NCBI RefSeq assembly: GCF_018294505.1
Contig: NC_057800.1
Span: 475,141,037 to 475,205,036 of the forward strand
Source of the DNA: Triticum aestivum
Lineage: Eukaryota > Streptophyta > Magnoliopsida > Poales > Poaceae
DNA length: 64,000 nt
Reading direction: 5' to 3'
The notes under the pieces are model-generated. The model worked only from the letters and a program-made list of their open reading frames with translations. It did not search any database and was not told the origin of the DNA. Position numbers and translations under genes: made by a program. Shown in pieces: positions 11,983 through 24,534 of this stretch (within the stretch, counting starts at the first letter, position 1; every line of letters begins with the position of its first letter).

Positions 11983-14004
11983 CTAGGTATTGCCATCTTT
12001 GGTAGGTAATCCATAAGTGGCCCTCATGATAGATTCATATGGAAATTTTATTTTCTTTCTAGGGAAGTGTTCCATGCCATTTTTTAATGGAAATTGAAAT
12101 CTAATATTCCCTTCCTTCATATCAATAATTGCACCAACCGTTCTAAGGAAAGGTCTACCGAGAATAATAGGGCAAGAAGGATTACAATCTATATCAAGAA
12201 CGATAAAATCTACGGGCACATAATTCCTATCTGCAACAATAAGAGCATCATTAATTCTTCCCATAGTTTTCTTAATAGTGGAATCCTGAAGATGCAAGTT
12301 TAGAGAGCAATCATCAAAATCACGGAAATGTAGCAAATCACACAAAGTTTTGGGAATAGTAGAGACACTAGCACCCAAATCACACAAAGCATAAAACTCA
12401 TAATCTTTAATTTTAATTTTAATAGTAGGTTCCCACTCATCATAAAGTTTTCTAGGGATAGAAACTTTCAACTCAAGTTTTTCTTCATAAGATTGCATTA
12501 AGGCATCAACGATATGTTCGGTAAAGGCTTTATTTTGACTATAAGCATGAGGACAATTTAGCATGGATTGCAACAAGGAAATACAATCAATTAAAGAGCA
12601 ATTTTCATAATTAAATTCCTTGAAATCCAATATAGTGGGTTTAGCAACATCTAGGGTTTTATTTCTTTTAATCCCACTTTTATCAATTTCATCATCAAGA
12701 TCTAAATACTCCGAATTTTTAGAATGCCTTCTAGGTAAAGGTGGATGATATTCAGTTTCATCAAGATTTATATTGCAAAAAAAAGATTTAATAGGAGACG
12801 CATCAATAACTTTTAGATCTTCATCTTGATTTTCATAGGAATTGGAAGAACATGCTTTAATAAAGGCATCTTTCATAGCACCGCGTCCTAGCGGTTCTTT
12901 CCTTGCACTCATCAATGGAAATTATCATGGCTTTGAGAGACTCATTGATATCATGCTTAGGAGGAATAGATCTAAGCTTTAAAGAATCAACCTCAAGAGA
13001 AATTCTATCAACGTCCCTAGCCAAATCATCAACTTTAAGCAATTTCTCTTCAAGCAAAATATTAAAATTCTTTTGTGAATTCATAAACTCTTTAACACTA
13101 CTCTCAAATTCAGAGGGCATCTTATTAAAATTTCCATAAGAGTTGTTGTAGGAATTTCCATAATTATTAGAAGGATTACTAGGATAAGGCCTAGGATTAA
13201 AATTCCCTCTATACGCGTTGTTACCAAAATTATTCCTACCAACAAAATTCACATCCATAGATTCATTATTATTCTCAATAAAAGTAGACAAAGGCATATC
13301 ATTAGGATCAGAACATTAATTTCTTCTATCGCATGCACTTTTTTATTAGTAGATCTTTCAGTGTGCCATTGAGAATAATTAACCATAATATTATCTAGGA
13401 GTTTAGTAGCATCTCCTAAAGTGATTTCCATAAAAGTGCCTCCCGCGGCCGAATCTAAAAGATTTCGAGAAGCAAAATTCAATCCATCATAAAAAATTTG
13501 TATAATCATCCACAAATTCAAACCATGAGTAGGGCAATTACGTATCATTAATTTCATTCTCTCCCAAGCTTGTGCAACATGTTCATGAACAAGTTGCTTA
13601 AAATTCATAATATCGTTTCTAAGAGAGATGATCTTAGCGGGAGGAAAATACTTAGAGATAAAAGCATCTTTGCACTTGTTCCATGAATCAATACTATTTT
13701 TAGGCAAAGATGAAAATGAAGCTTTAGCGCAATCTCTAAGCAAAAAAGGAAATAGCTTCAATTTAACAATATCATTATCCACATATTTCTTCTTTTGCAT
13801 GTCACACAAATCAATGAAGCTATTAAGATGGGTAGCGACATCTTCACTAGGAAGGCCGAAGAACGGATCTTTCATGACAAGATTCAGCAAAGTAGCATTA
13901 ATTTCACAAGATTCAACATCAGTAAGTGGAGCAATCGGAGTGCTAAGGAAATCATTATTGTTGGTATTGGTGAAGTCACACAATTTAGTATTATCTTGAG
14001 CCAT
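11983..14004 (-). pseudogene. gag-protease of RT-B (Athila type), frameshifted
   Basis: The capsid protein starts at the ATG at 14004 (MAQDNTK). It has an Athila-type gag core with DPFFGLPSEDVATHLNSF near residue 50 and a KLFPFLL-KAS-LP segment. An Asn/Gly/Tyr-rich linker follows, with repeated N-Y-G-N-S words. The aspartic protease occupies the last 150 residues, with the active-site triad in the form CDLGASVST, and later IILGRPFLRT. Frameshifts near 13310 and 12910 separate gag, linker and protease, so no intact polyprotein can be made. The reading frame ends at 11983 with no reverse transcriptase after it. Upstream, 14005-14216 is the leader, next to the primer-binding site. Confidence 0.88.
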
Positions 14005-14216
14005 CACGACAAACAAGCAATCCAACACACGACCAAACAAAAAGCAAACGGGCAACAAGAGGCAAATAAAGAAAGAGAGGGAGGATAGAGAGAGAGGGCG
14101 AATAAAACGACAAGGGTGAAGTGGGGGAGAGGAAAACGAGAGGCAAATGGAAAATAATGTAATGCGGGAGATAGGGATTGTGATGGGTACTTGGTATGTT
14201 GACTTTTGCACAGACT

Positions 14217-14234
14217 TCCCCGGCAACGGCGCCA
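14217..14234 (-). other. Primer-binding site of RT-B (tRNA-Asp)
   Basis: Minus strand TGGCGCCGTTGCCGGGGA, the complement of the 3' end of plant tRNA-Asp. It lies 11 bases inside the 5' LTR boundary at 14246 and fixes the orientation of the element. Confidence 0.88.
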
Positions 14235-14245
14235 GAAATTCTTCT

Positions 14246-15022
14246 TGCTACCTCTTGAGCACTGCATTGGATTTCCCCGAAGAGGAGAGGATGATGCAGC
14301 AAAGTAGTGTAAGTATTTCCCTCAGTTTTTGAGCACCAAGGTATCAATCCAGTAGGAGGCTACGCACGAGTCCCTTGTACCTACACAAAAACAATAGCTC
14401 AATGCAACCAACGCGCTTAGGGGTTGTCAATCCCTTCATGGTCACTTATGAAAGTGAGATCTGATAGAGATGATAAATAATATTTTTGGTATTTTTGGTA
14501 TAAAGATGCAAAGTGAAAAGTAAAAGGCAAAGTAAAAGAAAAGCGATAATAAAGTGATGGAGATTGATATGATGAGAAAGAGACCCGGGGGCCATAGGTT
14601 TTACTAGTGGCTTCCTCAAGAACATAAGTATTCTATGGTGGGTGAACAAATTACTGTTGAGTAATTGATAGATTGAGCATAGTTATGAGAATATCTAGGT
14701 ATGATCATGTATATAGGCATCACGTACGATACAAGTAGACCGACTCTTGCCTGCATCTACTACTATTACTCCACTCATTGACCGCTATCCAGCATGCATC
14801 TTGAGTATTAAGTTAAAAACAGAGTAATGCCTTAAGCAAGATGACATGATATAGAGGGATAGTTTCATGCAATATGATAAAAAAAACATCTTGTTATCCT
14901 CGATGGCAACAATACAATACGTGCCTTGCTGCCCCTTCTGTCACTGGGAAAGGACACCGCGAGATTGAACCCAAAGCTAAGCACTGCTCCCATGGCAAGA
15001 CCAACCAATCTAGTAGGCCAAA
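14246..15022 (-). repeat. 5' LTR of RT-B, left part
   Basis: Matches 7544-8327 of the 3' LTR. It is interrupted at 15022 by RT-C; the last five bases CCAAA (15018-15022) are one copy of the RT-C target duplication. Confidence 0.92.
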
Positions 15023-18000
15023 TGTAACACCCCGGATATAATTTTTCCAATTTGTACTCCAACTCTTGCCGTTTCCGGCGTTAAGTTGTATTTATTTCCT
15101 CGGGTTCGGGTTTTGTCTCCGTGTGTTGTTGTCTTTGTCATGCATCTCATATCATGTCATCATGTGCATTGCATTTGCATACGTGTTCATCTCATGCATT
15201 CGAGCATTTTCCCCGTTGTCCGTTTTGCATTCCGGCGTTTCGTTTCTCCTCCGGTGGGGATTAAACATTTCCGGATTGGACCGAGACTTGCCAAGCGGCC
15301 TTGGTTTACTACCGGTAGACCGCCTGTCAACTTTCGTACCATTTGGACTTCGTTTGATACTCCAACGGTTAACCAAGGGACCGAAAAGGCCTCGTGTGTG
15401 TTGCAGCCCAACACCCCTCCAATTTGGCCCAAAACCCACCAAACTCTACTCCATGTCCTAGAGCGTTCAATCACGGTCGCGTGGCCAAAAACCGCACCTC
15501 ATTTGGACTCTCCTAGCTCCCCCTATGCCTATATATACACCCCCCTCCAAAAAAATTCGCGGATCCTCCTCCTCAAACCCTAAAAAAAATCCTCTCCCCG
15601 CCGCACCGGACGTGTCCGGATGAGCCGGACAACGTCCGGATCTCTCCCGCCGCCGTCCGCCTCCCGCCGCGGCCCGCTCGGCTCGGGGAGAGCCCCCGAG
15701 GGCCCGAGCCACCTACGCCGCCTCCTACCGCGAGCCGCCGCCCGTCTTCATCGAGCCAGGCCGCCCCGCCTCCGTGCGCCATCTCCAGTGGCCGGCGCCG
15801 CCGCACCGCACCACCGCGGCCGCCCCTCGCCGCCACCGGCCGCCGCCGCCCCGGTCGCCCACCGCCGCCACCTCGTTCCCCGACCTCGCCGGCCGCCTCC
15901 ACTTCTCCGGCGGTGAACAGGAAATCCAGCGACCTTGATTTCCACGCCGTCCAGATCTGGATCTGAGGATCCCCCGGTTGACTTTTGTCCCCCGAACCCT
16001 AATTTTTATGCATACTTTGACCTGTGAAATCTCCGCATCCATAGCTCCGATTTGGACATATAGTATATCAAAATGTTCGCCTCGACGAGTATATCATTTC
16101 ATTCCATTGCATCATTTTCATTTGAGTTCATCTTGATCCCCGAAATGGTGTTAGAAGGAGGCTTCATGAGTTAATTGTCAGATCTGCTAGTTCATCTTAG
16201 ACTTTTGTCATTTTTGCTATGATTAATGTGTGTATGTTATGCCCGTGACTTCTTCATATGTTTTGTTAAGGGATTTGTCATCTATCCAGAGGTGCAACCC
16301 ATGCATTTTTGTGATGTGTGTGGTGACTTGTGCAATCTTGCAAAGTGAGGCACCCGGTAAATCTGTTTTCAGGGACTTAGTAGTTTTCACTAAGTCTGGG
16401 ATTGTTTAGTTCATGATGCCATATGTTCATGTTGTTTCCTAGTGATCCGTGCCTCTTTTGAGGATGATCAGTAAGGGAGTTTTGTTAACCTTATAGTGCT
16501 CTATCCAGCCATGTCTTTGTTTGCAATTATGGAGCACCCTAGCTTGAGTCAATCAAGATCTACTTTTGCTTCGTTGTGAATCTGGGCAGATCGTCAACTT
16601 GTTTGCGATTTTGCCGATGCTATTGTAGTTGATCCGTGCATGCTATGCTATTGTTCTTGCCATGTCTAGCTTGTATTTTGTGCCTTCTTAATGGATGTAT
16701 GCTTGACTTGCCATGACTTGCACCTTGGTGAGTGCGTCGAGCTCGTTAACATGCCTTCATGAGTTATGTTTCAGCATGTCCCAGTTTTCACTAAGTCTGA
16801 AAACTGATTATGTTTTAGCTATGTTCGTGTGCTTGTTAGTATATTTTGTGATCCCTTTTGGCTCAAGGTCACTAAGGGACTTTTGTTAAGCTTGTTGAGT
16901 AGCTCCATGCCATGTCTTTCTTTGTCATGTTCAGGTCCCGTATCATGTTGTTTTGTTGCTCCGAAGAGGGCTATATGATCTGAAATTCCAGACAAGTGTT
17001 AATTTCACTAAGTCTGAGATCTGTTTTACCATTTTGCGTTTTTGCCATGCTTGTTTGAACCTGTTAATGGATGAATTGGCCGTGGCTCAGTACTAGTCTT
17101 TTGTTAAGCATCTTGAATGATTCCCTGCCATGTATTTTGTTGCCATGTTTGATTGCTGTAGCATGTTCATCTCATTGCATTTAGATGCCTACTTGCTGTA
17201 AATCGCAGACCGGTGTCAATTTTGAAACGCTTGCCATTTCCAAACCGTAACTCCGATTCCGATGATCTTTATATCGTTTTCAAGAGATTTTATCCCCTCT
17301 TTCCAGTGGCACACTTGGTTTTCCAAGTTGAAGCAAGGTTCATGCATTTCCTGTCATATCTTGCATTTTGCATCCCGCATCGCATCCCGCTTAGCATACC
17401 ATCATTGCATCTTATTTGTATGAGCTTGCACGTGGTTGATTGTATCCTTGTTGCTTGTTTGTCTTGTTTGGGTAGAGTCGGTAGACGAGTTCGCTAAAGA
17501 GTAGCCCATTGAGTTTGCTTTTGAGGATCCAGTCAACTCTGACAGCTTTGCAGGCAAGATGATCATACCCTCGAAATCACTACTATCTTTGCTATGCTAG
17601 TTTGCTCGCTCTTGCTATGCCAATGCAACGATGCCTACCTTTTGCTTGTCAGCCTCCCAATTGCCATGTTGAACCTCTAACCCACCATGTCATAGCAAAC
17701 CATTGATTGGCTATGTTATCGCTTTGCTCAGCCCCTCTTATAGCGTTGCTAGTTGCAGGTGAAGATTGGAGCCGTTCCTTGTTGGAACATTTATTTACTT
17801 GTTGGGATATCATTATATTGCCATGTTATCTTAATGCACCTATATACTTGGTAAAGGGTGGAAGGCTCGGCCTCTCGCCTAGTGTTTTGTTCCACTCTTG
17901 CCGCCCTAGTTTCCGTCATATCGGTGTTATGTTCCCGGATTTTGCGTTCCTTACGCGGTTGGGTTATAATGGGAACCCCTTGACTGTCCGCCTTGAATAA

Positions 18001-19163
18001 AACTCCTCCAGCAATGCCCAACCTTGGTTTTACCATTTGCCACCTAGCCTTTCCCCTTGGGTTTCGCGGACTCAAGGGTCATCTTATTTTACCCCCCCGG
18101 GCCAGTGCTCCTCTGAGTGTTGGTCCAACCTAGAGCACCGTGCGGGGCCGTCCCTTGGCAACTTGGGTTACGTTGGCTCCCGTACGCTTAGCTTATCCGG
18201 TGTGCCCTGGGAACGAGATATGTGCAGCTCCTATCGGGATTTGTCGGCACAGCGGGCGGTGTTGCTGGACTTGTTTTACCATTGTCGGAGTTGTCTTGAA
18301 TTACCGAGATACCGAGTCTGATCGGAACGTCTTGGGAGGAGGTCTATTCCTTTGTTGACCGTGAGAGCTTGTCATGGGCTAAGTTGGGACTCCCCTGCAG
18401 GGATTGAACTTTTGAAAGCCGTGCCCGCGGTTATGGGCAGATGGGAATTTGTTAATGTCTGGTTGTAGATAACTTAAACCTTAATTTAATTAAAATGAAT
18501 CAACCGTGTGTGTTACCGTGATGGCCCCTTCTCGGTGGAGTCCGGGAAGTGGACACGATGTTGGAGTAATGGTTGCTTAGGTTGTTCCTCTAGATTCTCG
18601 CTCGCGCTTTGCCTCCTCTTCTTGCTCTCTTTTGCGTATAAGTTAGCCACCATATATGCTAGTCGCTTGCTGCAGCTCCACATATTTTTGCCTTACCCCT
18701 TCCTATAAGCTTAAATAGTCTTGATCGCGAGGGTGCAAGATTGCTGAGTCCCTGTGGCTCACAGATTACTATTACACCAGATGCAGGTCCTAATGATTCC
18801 GCTGCAGGAGACGCGTATGAGCTCAAGTGGGAGTTCGACGAAGACTCTCAACGATACTATGTTTCTTTTCCTGATGATCAGTAGTGGTGCCCTGTTGGGG
18901 TTTGATCGGGACCGTGTCGCATGTTGGGTTTTTCTTCTATTTTGGCGCCATAGTCGGGCCATGAGTGTTTGGATGATGTATGTTATTTTTGTACTTTGAT
19001 GTGACGTGGCGAGTGTAAGCCAACTATGTTTCTCCCCTTTTATTCTATATATTACATGGGATGTTGTGATGATTGCCTAACTTGCGACATTGCTTTCAAT
19101 GCGGTTATGTCTCTAAGTCGTGCCTCGACATGTGGGAGCTATAGCCGCATCGAGGGCGTTACA
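15023..19163 (+). repeat. 5' LTR of RT-C
   Basis: 4,141 bp, unusually long. It starts TGTAACACCCCGG and ends GAGGGCGTTACA. It contains a TATA box (15530-15537), then a strongly GC-rich, CCG-repetitive block (15590-15960) and a long AT-neutral remainder. Relative to the right LTR it lacks about 27 bp present near 24771-24797, and lacks TTA near its first bases. Proline- and arginine-rich frames in the GC block are compositional. Confidence 0.94.
15530..15537 (+). promoter_or_regulatory. TATA box in RT-C 5' LTR
   Basis: TATATATA about 510 bp into the LTR, followed within 80 bp by a GC-rich leader; conserved in the right LTR at 25072-25079. Confidence 0.6.
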
Positions 19164-19180
19164 AGTTGGTAATCAGAGCC
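19164..19180 (+). other. Primer-binding site of RT-C (initiator Met tRNA type)
   Basis: AGTTGGTAATCAGAGCC directly after the LTR. The usual plant site is TGGTATCAGAGC; here an extra A lies inside it, which could weaken priming. Confidence 0.75.
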
Positions 19181-20089
19181 TTCCCCGACCTTAGGAGCCC
19201 CATTGCTTGATCGTTTTAGCGGCCGAGTTGTGTCTAGAAAAATGTTTTGAGTCATTTAGGAATTATATATCGGAGAGTTTAGGAATTCTTTTACTTCCCA
19301 GTCTCCTCATCGCACTGGTAAGGCATCCTGACGTAGAGTTTTGACTCTTCTCTTCTCAAATTTCACTAAAAAAAAATTAGGATCACGCGGGTATCTTGGA
19401 ATCGTTCCGATGGTTTTATGATGAGAACATTGACTTGGTGCCTCCTGTCAGGGGTTTAGTGGAAGTGTCCCGGGGAGTTGAGCTCTGAGGTGTTGTCATC
19501 ATAATTTTGTTGTTACAGTTCTGGAATACCTGAGTCTAGTACACCGACATCGAAAATCTCTTTTATGCAGTTCGTTGGTGAGATAACCTCGACGCCACCC
19601 AGTACTGGGGCGGGAGTTCGGGAGTATCGCCATAACTTGTATAATGGATGCTTTTCGAAGGTTGAGGTAGATGGTTTCCGAAGGTTTCTTGGTTATGTGT
19701 TGAAGGATGGATACAACTAGATGTAGGATTTGCTAGTTTGGGTGAGATATTATGCTTCCCCTGTATCCCCAACACCTGATTGCATAACCGGAAAGTTTCG
19801 GAAGTTTCATAGGTGGGAATTCTAGTAGCTGTAGTTCTTCTTCCACGGATATTGGTTTGAGATTGGGATTTCTTACCGATTATTCGTTCTTGATCCGTAC
19901 CTTGTTGATTTACTTCTCTACCTTAATTCTACGTGGCTTCTCAATTTATGGATATGTGACCATTTGAAGAGGAATGCATTCGTTCATTTTGTTCGGATGT
20001 GAAGACTATATGTTGCAATTTTCATTCCGTTGGATTCAGCTTCAATATTTCGTCTGTCAATGTGCTAATGGTGGGCAACCTCTTCAGGA
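19181..20089 (+). other. RT-C leader region
   Basis: 909 bp between the primer-binding site and the gag ATG at 20090. I see no conserved protein; it probably serves as the 5' untranslated leader with packaging signals. Confidence 0.6.
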
Positions 20090-23000
20090 TGGCTCCTCCA
20101 ACACGCACGACTCTGAATCCTGATCTGCCACCACCTCCACCTCCTCCAGAGGCATGGCAAGCTGTGATGGCCGCAACCAATGCAAATACACAGTTGGTCA
20201 TGCAAATTCTTCAAGAGCGCAATCAAGGCAGTCAAGGGAATCAAGGCAGCAATCACAGTCACTTTGCTACACTCAACCAGTTCCTTGCTAATGGGCCAAA
20301 GACTTTCAGAAATTGTGTTGAGGCAACCGATGCTGACGATTGGCTTGTGGATCTGTGTAAGCATTTCGAGTGCAGTAACGTCAGGCCTGAGGACTTTGTC
20401 AAGTTCTCTTCCTTCCAACTCAAAGATCAAGCTGCAGAATGGTTCCAGCAGTACAAGGATTCCAGAGGTGGACGTGTTATCACTTGGGATGATTTCCGTT
20501 GAGATTTCTGAGCTCATCATATTCCCTAGAGCGTGGTTGAAAGCAAGCGTGAGGAATTCCGCAATCTGAAGCAAGGCTCTTTGTCTGTCTATGACTACAA
20601 CAAGTTGTTCCAGAAGCTTGCCCGCTTTGCCAAGCAGGACGTGCCTGATGAGAAGAGCATGATATACGAGTTCAGGGGTGGTCTCAGGGAAGATATCCAG
20701 CTCGCTCTTGTTCTCTTTGAGCCCTTGAGATACGATGAGTTCTACAACATGGCACTGAAGCAAGAGGCTGCTCAGTTGAGGTGTGATGCTTCCAAGAAGC
20801 GAGTCAGAGACGTTACTCCTTCTTCCTCTACTCAAGTGGCCAAGCAGAAGAAGTTTTGGCTTCCTCCTCCTCCGTTCCGTCAGCTGTATCAGCAGAAGAG
20901 CAAAGGTGGCAGTGGTTCTTGCCACCCACCCAACCCTGGCTTTCAGAACAAGACTTTGTCTCAACCTCCAAGATCGAGTGCTCCGTATCACCGTCCGCTT
21001 TCAGAGGTCACGTGCAACAAGTGCCAACAGAAGGGTCACTATGCCAACAAGTGTTTCAACCAGAGGCGTCTTCCTCCTCCTCCTCCTGTGAGATCGGCAA
21101 GTACAGCTGTGGTCAAGCATAACCCCAAGCACGCCAAGGTCAACCTGCTAAATGCAGCTCAGGCAGAGGAATCATTAGATGTCATCATGGGTAACTTTCC
21201 AGTTAACTCTTTTCCAGCAAGAGTTCTTTTTGACACTGGTGCATCGCATTGTTTCATGTCAAGATCATTTGTTTCCAAGCATGACTTTGTTTCACAAATG
21301 TTGGGTAAACCTATGGGAGTGGTTTCTCTGGCTAAGTCTATGAGGGCTACTTCAATAGTCCCGGATGTTTCTATCATGTTGGGTGATTTCAAGTTTCTGG
21401 CTTCTCCAATTGTTCTTGGTAACTCGGATATTGATCTTATTCTCGGAATGGATTGGCTTTCTAAGCACAAGGCTCAGCTTGATTGTGCAGCCAGGCAGAT
21501 TCAATTGACTCATTCGTTTGAGGATGTAATTGTCTTTGCCGCTCGGGATAATACCATCCATCTGTTTTCTCTCAATGAGAAGGGTGAACTGGATGCTATC
21601 TCGCAAATTCCAGTCGTTTGTGAATATCAAGACGTCTTTCCAGAAGAGCTCCCAGGAATGCCTCCGCACCGGCCAGTTGAATTCGTTATTGATCTTGAGC
21701 CTGGTACGGAACCTGTGTGCAAACGTCCTTACAAGCTCGGACCTGAAGAGTTGAAGGAGCTTAAGAAGCAACTCGATATGCAAGAGAAAATGGGTCTTAT
21801 CCGGCCTAGTTCTTCTCCGTGGGGTTGTGGTGTTCTTTTTGTGAAGAAGAAGGATGGAACGGACCAACTTTGTGTTGATTACCGTCCAGTGAACAAGAAG
21901 ACCATCAAGAACAAATACCCACTTCCCAACATCAATGAGCTGTTCAAACAACTCAAAGGTGCCCAAGTATTCTCCAAGCTTGATCTCCATATGGGTTATC
22001 ACCAGATTCGCATTCGTGAAGAAGATATTCCCAAGATAGCATTCAGAACAAGCTTTGGTTCATATGAATACACTGTCATGTCTTTTGGCCTCGCCAACGC
22101 TCCTCCGATGTTCTCTCGCATGATGAACTTCATCTTCAATGCCTACACCAATGACTTCGTTTTGGTCTATCTCGACGACATTCTGATTTTCTCGAAGAAC
22201 AAGGAAGATCATGCCAAGCACTTGCGTTTGGTGCTTGATAAGCTCAAGGAACATCAGTTCTACGCCAAGTTCTCCAAGTGTGAATTTTGGCTCGATGAGG
22301 TTCTTTATCTTGGTCATATCATCTCTGCCAAGGGCATTGCCGTGAACCCTGAGAAGGTGTCTGCAATTGTGAATTGGGAACCTCCTCGGAACGTGAAGCA
22401 ACTCCGCAGTTTCCTCGGTCTCGCAAGCTATTGCCGAAGATTCGTCAAAAACTTTTCTAAGATCGTGAAGCCTCTCTCAAATCTTCTTCAAAAGCACGTC
22501 AAGTACGGTTGGTCTCCGGAGTGTGATATTGCTTTCAACACTTTGAAAGAGAAATTGATCACTGCTCCAGTTCTAACTCCGCCTGATGAATCAAAACCGT
22601 ACGAGGTCTTTTGTGATGCCTCTCTCCAAGGTCTTGGCGCAGTATTGATGCAAGAGAAGAAAGTGGTTGCTTATACATCTCGCCAGTTGAAGCCTAATGA
22701 GAAGAACTACCCCACTCATGATCTCGAGTTGGCGGCAGTTGTGCATGCTCTTTTGACTTGGAGACATCTTCTATTGGGAAGAAAAGTGGACATTTTCACT
22801 GATCACAAGAGTCTCAAGTACATCTTCACTCAGCCTAATCTCAACCTCAAGCAAACTCGATGGGTCGAAATGATTCAAGAGTATAATCCGAGTATCGAGT
22901 ATACTCCAGGCAAGGCCAACGTGATTGCTGACGCTTTGAGCAGGAAAGCTTACTGCAACAGTCTGATTCTCAAGCCTTATCAACCCGAGCTTTGTGAAGC

Positions 23001-24501
23001 TTTCCGCAAACTGAATCTGCAAGTTGTTCCTCAAGGTTTCCTCGCCAACCTTCAAATCTCTCCTACCTTAGAAGACCAGATTCGCCAAGCCCAGCTTCTT
23101 GATGCTATGGTGAAAAAGGTGAAGATTGGGATTGCCAAGAGTCAGTCCAAGTACAAGTGCTACCGCCTTGATGACAAGGACACTCTCTTCTTCGAGGATC
23201 GTATTGTTGTACCCAAAGGTGACCTCCGTAAAGTGATCATGAACGAGGCCCACAATTCTCTCCTCTCCATCCACCCTGGGAGCACGAAGATGTATCAGGA
23301 CCTCAAGCAAGCTTATTGGTGGACTCGAATGAAGCGCGAGATCACTCAATTCGTGAATGAATGTGATGTCTGCAGAAGAGTGAAGGCAGAACACCAAAGG
23401 CCAGCAGGTCTCCTCCAACCTCTTTCCATTCCAGAATGGAAGTTTGACCACATTGAAATGGACTTCGTGACTAGGTTTCCAAAGTCCAAGCATGGCAAAG
23501 ATGCTATATTCGTTGTCATCAACAAGCTCACCAAAGTGGCTCATTTTCTGCCTATCAAAGAGTCGATCACTGCAGCTCAATTGGCAGAACTCTATACCTC
23601 TCGAATTGTCTCTCTGCACGGTATTCCTCAAGTGATATCTTCAGACCGTGGCAGCATCTTTACCTCCAAGTTTTGGGATTCTTTTCAGAAGGCCATGGGC
23701 ACCAACATCCGCTTCAACACTGCTTTCCATCCTCAAACAAGCGGTCACGTCGAACGTGTCAACCAGATTCTTGAAGATATGCTCAGGGCTTGTGTGATCT
23801 CCTTCGGCATGAAGTGGGAGGATTGTCTTCCTTATGCTGAATTCTCCTACAACAACAGTTTTCAAGCAAGTTCAGGCAAGGCCCCATTTGAAATTCTGTA
23901 TGGCAGGAAGTGTCATACCCCTCTCAACTGGTCTGAAACCGGTGAACGTCAGCTGCTGGGTAATGACTTAATCATAGAGGCAAAAGAAATGTGCAAAGTC
24001 ATTCGTGATAACCTCAAAGCAGCCCAATCCCGCCAGAAGAGCTACTATGATAGTAAGCACCGTGACTTGGCTTTCAAGATCGGAGATCATGTTTACCTCC
24101 GCGCCTCTCCTATGAAAGGTACTCGTCACTTCGGTATCAAAGGGAAGCTTGCCCCTAGATACGTCGGACCTTTCAAGATTGTCAGCAAGAGAGGCGACCT
24201 CTCCTATCAACTCGAGCTTCCTTCAAACTTTGCAAATGTTCATGATGTGTTCCATGTCTCTCAGCTTCGAAAGTGCTTCAAGACTCCTGACCGCACAGTC
24301 AACTTCGAGGACATTGTGCTCCAAGAAGATCTCTCGTCTCGTGAGCACCCAGTTGCTATTCTTGAAGAGACTGAACACAAGACTCGCAACAAGTCAATCA
24401 AATTTCTCAAAGTCAAGTGGTCACACCATTCCGACCGTGAAGCTACCTGGGAACGCGAGGATCACCTCCGTTCTGAGTACCCAGAGTTCTTTCAGTCCTA
24501 G
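20090..24501 (+). pseudogene. gag-pol polyprotein of RT-C with chromodomain; three in-frame stops in gag
   Basis: Starts MAPPTRTTLNPD at 20090 and stays in one frame to 24501 (about 1,470 codons). Order: gag; zinc knuckle CX2CX4HX4C near 21010; protease with FDTGAS near 21230; reverse transcriptase with YLDD at 22168-22179; RNase H with FCDAS near 22610; integrase with its HHCC zinc region near 23270-23380 and a DDE core with SDRGS near 23640 and HVERVNQ near 23750; a C-terminal chromodomain in the last 50 residues ([15 protein letters not shown]). The frame is broken by TGA at 20500 and 20509 and TAG at 20527. All sit within 30 bp and do not shift the frame. Pol downstream is fully open for over 1,300 codons. 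Chromodomains are known to steer integration to heterochromatin. All other domains look complete. Confidence 0.94.
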
Positions 24502-24534
24502 ATCTCGAGACGAGATCCTTTCGTAGTGGTGGAG

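Noticed and set aside
15086..15583. Open frames in the RT-C LTRs (also 24526-25125 and 25067-25512)
   Set aside because: Frames differ between the two LTR copies, composition explains the Pro/Arg richness, and no domain is visible.
20065..20991. 308-residue minus-strand frame
   Set aside because: Shadow of RT-C gag in the opposite strand.
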